A stretch of DNA of 51,337 bases from positions 1 to 51,337 of the forward strand of contig DSAP01000185.1 in assembly GCA_011046415.1 (NCBI GenBank), in the 5' to 3' direction. Positions 48,284 through 51,337 of this stretch are shown piece by piece; positions within the stretch are counted from its first letter, which is position 1; every line of letters begins with the position of its first letter. The notes beneath the pieces are model-generated. The model was not told where the DNA came from and made no database searches. It saw only the letters and a list, made by a program, of their open reading frames with translations. Origin of the DNA: a bacterium. Lineage in GTDB: Bacteria > Zhuqueibacterota > QNDG01 > JABMRT01. Position numbers and translations under genes: made by a program.

Positions 48284-49156
48284 TCAATCCTTCTCGGTCT
48301 GGATCTCGAACGGATTGAGCAGCGGGCTGTAGGATGCCGCGAGACGGTCGCGGAAGGGCTCGAGCGACTGCCGGATCACCCCGGGCAGGCCGTCCGCCCA
48401 GACCAGGCGCCGGCGATCCAGTTCGAGTGCATCCATCTCGCGCACGAGTGTGCGCTGCCATCCGGTGCCGGTCTGACCGGAGGCTTTGAATGATTTCAAC
48501 TGGCAGTCGAGCCATCCCAGGGAAAGGCGGCGCACCCTGAGGATGATCTGATCCGCCCGTTCCGTACGCAACCGCTCGTTTTTCTCCGGATCCGCATCGT
48601 CCCAATCGAAATCCCCTGTATCGTGATATCCGAACAGGGGGAAATCGGGACCGTCTCCGGGATGATATCCCAGAAACGCATAATACGCCGTGATATAGAG
48701 GTACGTATATTCCCCGGGTCCCATGCCGGCATCGAGCAATGCCTCGTTACGGCGGGTGTAATATTCGGCCAGTCCGGGCAGGGCGCCGAATCCCTTCCGG
48801 ACGAGCCCCAGGATCTTCCAGAACGGCGACCCGGTCTCCCGGACATCCTTGAAATCCCGAGAAAGTTCTTCGACTCCCTCTTCCATCAGGCTTCGCGAAT
48901 CCGCCGTGTTTTCCCGCACCGAGAGGAAAGTCTCAATCCGGTCCGCGGGGATGCGCCCGTCCGCGGGGGGACAATAGTCCTCGATCCGCCCGTAACGCTC
49001 CTCGATCGCCCTCATGGTCGTCCCGGTCTCTTCGAACGATTTCACCGTATCCTTGACCAGGAAAAATCCGGTCCCGCAGAGCAGCACGAAAAGCATCAGG
49101 ATCACACCGCATCCGATGCCGCATCCGATCATCACTTTCTTGGTGGTGTCTGTCAT
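48284..49156 (-). CDS. membrane-anchored hypothetical protein
   Basis: MTDTTKKVMIGCGIGCGVILMLFVLLCGTGFFLV TM anchor followed by a soluble domain; long ORF. Confidence 0.7.
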   Translation of the reverse strand: MTDTTKKVMIGCGIGCGVILMLFVLLCGTGFFLVKDTVKSFEETGTTMRAIEERYGRIEDYCPPADGRIPADRIETFLSVRENTADSRSLMEEGVEELSRDFKDVRETGSPFWKILGLVRKGFGALPGLAEYYTRRNEALLDAGMGPGEYTYLYITAYYAFLGYHPGDGPDFPLFGYHDTGDFDWDDADPEKNERLRTERADQIILRVRRLSLGWLDCQLKSFKASGQTGTGWQRTLVREMDALELDRRRLVWADGLPGVIRQSLEPFRDRLAASYSPLLNPFEIQTEKD

Positions 49157-49229
49157 ATCTCCCTCACGATGTGAACGGAATCTGTTTGTCGGACAATCCC
49201 CGCATCGCATGATTCACGGACGGGTTTTG

Positions 49230-49278
49230 GATTTCTGATTCCTGATTTCTGATTCCTGATTTGAGATTCCCGATCCGG
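49230..49278. repeat. heptamer-periodic tandem repeat array
   Basis: GATTTCT GATTCCT GATTTCT GATTCCT GATTTGA GATTCCC GATCCGG, seven contiguous 7-nt units. Confidence 0.85.
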
Positions 49279-49346
49279 TTTCAGCCATTTTCTCCGTTTC
49301 CCGTTCCACTTTTCCGTCCCGGAATAATCGAGGCGGTCTTTTGATC

Positions 49347-50082
49347 TCACCATTCCCGGCGCAGATTCTGTTTCAAATACCGTTCCATGATGCGACGGAT
49401 GAACTCCTCCGTATCTATCGTCATGCCGATTTCACAATTGGGGGGCCGGCTTTCATCGAGAACCGTATACCCCTCGTCGGTGACGCGCACATGCGCCTTA
49501 CGCGTGGAGAACAGCTCGGGCCAGAGCGCCATGCCCACGGCCACCACGTCGAACAGGGTCGGGTCCGGCCGGGCATACTCCTCATACAGCCACAGGGTAT
49601 ACAGGCCGCAGAGTGCATTCGTCAGCGGCGACTGCCGCATGAGAAGCCGGAGCCGGTTCGCCTCATCGAGGCGGACGAAGGTCGTGATGTCGAGTCCCGC
49701 CAGGGTCGGATTCGCCCCGGAGGAGACGAATTTCTGCGCGGCCGGGATGTCGGCGCGGACGTTCCATTCGGCGTCGATGACGGGACCGGTCGAATATCCC
49801 ATGTAAAAGGAGCCGAACATGGCGATCACCCTTTTGGCGAGTTTCAGCGCTTCGGGATCCTTCTGGATCACATCCCGCATGTTCGGAACCGGTCCGACCG
49901 TGACCAGGATGACCTCCCCGGGATATTTACGCAGATTCCGGACTCGCAAGGATCAGGGCGACCGCGAACGCATCGTCGATGTCGCCGCCCAGGTCGCAGT
50001 CGAATATGATTTTCTGTCTTCCGGACGCATGGGAAAAAACCGCCAGGCACGTTGCGCACAACAGGATCCCCCAGTGTTTCAT
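49347..50082 (-). pseudogene. secreted nucleoside hydrolase remnant with internal deletion and frameshift
   Basis: MKHWGILLCATCLAVFSHASGRQKIIFDCDLGGDIDDAFAVALILASPES joins, in another frame, KYPGEVILVTVGPVPNMRDVIQKDPEALKLAKRV...DPTLFDVVAVGMALWPELF. Confidence 0.8.
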
Positions 50083-50147
50083 CTGATATGCCTCCTTGAT
50101 TCTGTCCAAGAGTGCGGGAGACTTTCTGGATATCAGTTCCCCGCCCG

Positions 50148-51337
50148 TTATTTCCGTTTCGCGTTTCCCCCCGGCCTTTCCGCACCGAACAGCCCGAGCT
50201 GTCCGTCCCCGCGCCGCCGGGACCGCCTCTTTCCGGCGGATTCGAACGCGGCCAGCGCCTCCTCGATGTCGTCGAGGAAGGCGCTCCGCGGCAGGCGGAC
50301 GGGTTGTCCCCGGAGGAACCGTTTTCCGGCATGGGTCAGGATGAGCTCGGACCGGGCGCGCGTCATGCCGACATAGAGCAGCCGGCGCTCTTCTTCGGGA
50401 TCGGACTCCCGGCCGAAAAGGCGGTAGGGAATGAGTCCCTCCTCGCAGCCCGCGATGAACACGCATTCGAATTCGAGCCCCTTGGACGCGTGCAGCGTGA
50501 GCACGGATACGGACTCGGTATCGGGACGCAGGGTGTCCTGTCCCGTCCCGATCGCGGTGGAGAGTAGGAATTTTTCCGCGTCCTCCCCGAATTCCCCGGC
50601 CAGATCGAGGAGGCGCCGGACCGCCGGCTGCGCGTTCTCGGGGATCGGGACCGACCCGCGCGCGATCAGGTCCCGGAAGAGCGCAGGGACGGATTCCCGG
50701 CCGACGCGCGACACCCAGTCCGCCCGTTCGGATTCCGGGATGCCATACCGGTCCGCCACGGGCCGGGTTAGCGGTCCGTCGCCCGCGCGGCACAACGCGC
50801 GGAACAGCGCCACGAGGGAACGGACGGGTTCCTGGTCGAAAAAAGGCCTCTCCCCGGCGGTCTGGAACGGGATGCCGTGATCCTGAAAGGCTTTCTCGAT
50901 CGCCGCGGTCTGGCGGCCGGTGCGGCAGAGCACGGCGAAATCGGACAGGCTCAAATCCGCGGTTTCATACCCCGTCGCGACCGCGCTGTCCATCGAGAAG
51001 AACCGCAGCCCGCCCATCTTCTCCTCGATGCGGCGCGCGATAAATTCGGCCTCGCTCTTGTCGGTCGCCTCGTGCCGGATACGGATCCGGAGACCCCGGT
51101 TCAATCCTTTCAGGGTTTCGGATTTCAGCGACCCGCCGCCGAGAATGCGGCGCGAGGCCGACAGGACGGTCTCCGTGCAGCGGTAACTCAGCGGGAGACG
51201 GTACACACGGGCGTCCGGATACTCCTCCTGAAACCGGCGGATATGCGAGGCGTCCGCGCCGCGGAATCCGTAGATGGCCTGATCCGGATCGCCGATGACG
51301 AAGAGATTCGATTCCGGTCCGGGCATGAGCAGCCGGA
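50148..51337 (-). CDS. UvrD/PcrA-like superfamily I helicase, C-terminal part (runs off window end)
   Basis: LFVIGDPDQAIYGFRGADASHIRRF, LPLSYRCTETVL, VLTLHASKGLEFECVFIAGCEEGLIP, EEERRLLYVGMTRARSELILTHA. Confidence 0.93.
   Translation of the reverse strand, partial: RLLMPGPESNLFVIGDPDQAIYGFRGADASHIRRFQEEYPDARVYRLPLSYRCTETVLSASRRILGGGSLKSETLKGLNRGLRIRIRHEATDKSEAEFIARRIEEKMGGLRFFSMDSAVATGYETADLSLSDFAVLCRTGRQTAAIEKAFQDHGIPFQTAGERPFFDQEPVRSLVALFRALCRAGDGPLTRPVADRYGIPESERADWVSRVGRESVPALFRDLIARGSVPIPENAQPAVRRLLDLAGEFGEDAEKFLLSTAIGTGQDTLRPDTESVSVLTLHASKGLEFECVFIAGCEEGLIPYRLFGRESDPEEERRLLYVGMTRARSELILTHAGKRFLRGQPVRLPRSAFLDDIEEALAAFESAGKRRSRRRGDGQLGLFGAERPGGNAKRK

Noticed and set aside
50082-50793. 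Upstream part of ORF 49927-50793
   Set aside because: Arg/Gly-rich antiparallel frame of the helicase gene; the real start of the nucleoside hydrolase remnant is MKHWGILL at 50082.

Overview
The window is about 51 kb of moderately GC-rich bacterial chromosome, apparently from a Gram-negative lineage I cannot place by eye. Left edge: the 5' part of a 16S rRNA gene on the minus strand, preceded by two near-consensus tandem promoters. Next, still minus strand: a heptose nucleotidyltransferase/phosphatase fusion, a large GH13-type protein, a TolC-like protein and AsnA. Then comes a complete dcw division/cell-wall cluster in canonical order (mraZ-rsmH-ftsL-ftsI-murE-murF-mraY-murD-ftsW-murG-murC-murB-ftsQ-ftsA-ftsZ, no ddl), ending in a good rho-independent terminator. 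From about 26.7 kb the region becomes accessory: ZU5-like lipoprotein, condensation-fold acyltransferase, zinc-ribbon membrane protein, patatin, degenerate M23-like lipoprotein, Fe-S aldo/keto reductase, SLC13-type permease, Tat-exported Fe-type SOD, HI0933-family flavoprotein, trypsin-like lipoprotein, PbpC, a histidine kinase coupled to a 7TM-DUF835-like protein, an AONS-type PLP enzyme and a UvrD-like helicase fragment. Most notable non-routine signals: (1) a compact multi-hairpin element at 32558-32683 with a long-range closing stem; (2) a dispersed 7-nt-periodic intergenic repeat (GATTTCT/GATTCCT) at about five loci; (3) five disrupted genes restricted to the accessory region, two with large internal deletions (EEP-family and nucleoside hydrolase remnants); (4) a split signalling pair, 7TM-DUF835 plus a soluble kinase with an unrecognised N-terminal region. 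All assignments are by eye from sequence motifs; no searches were run.
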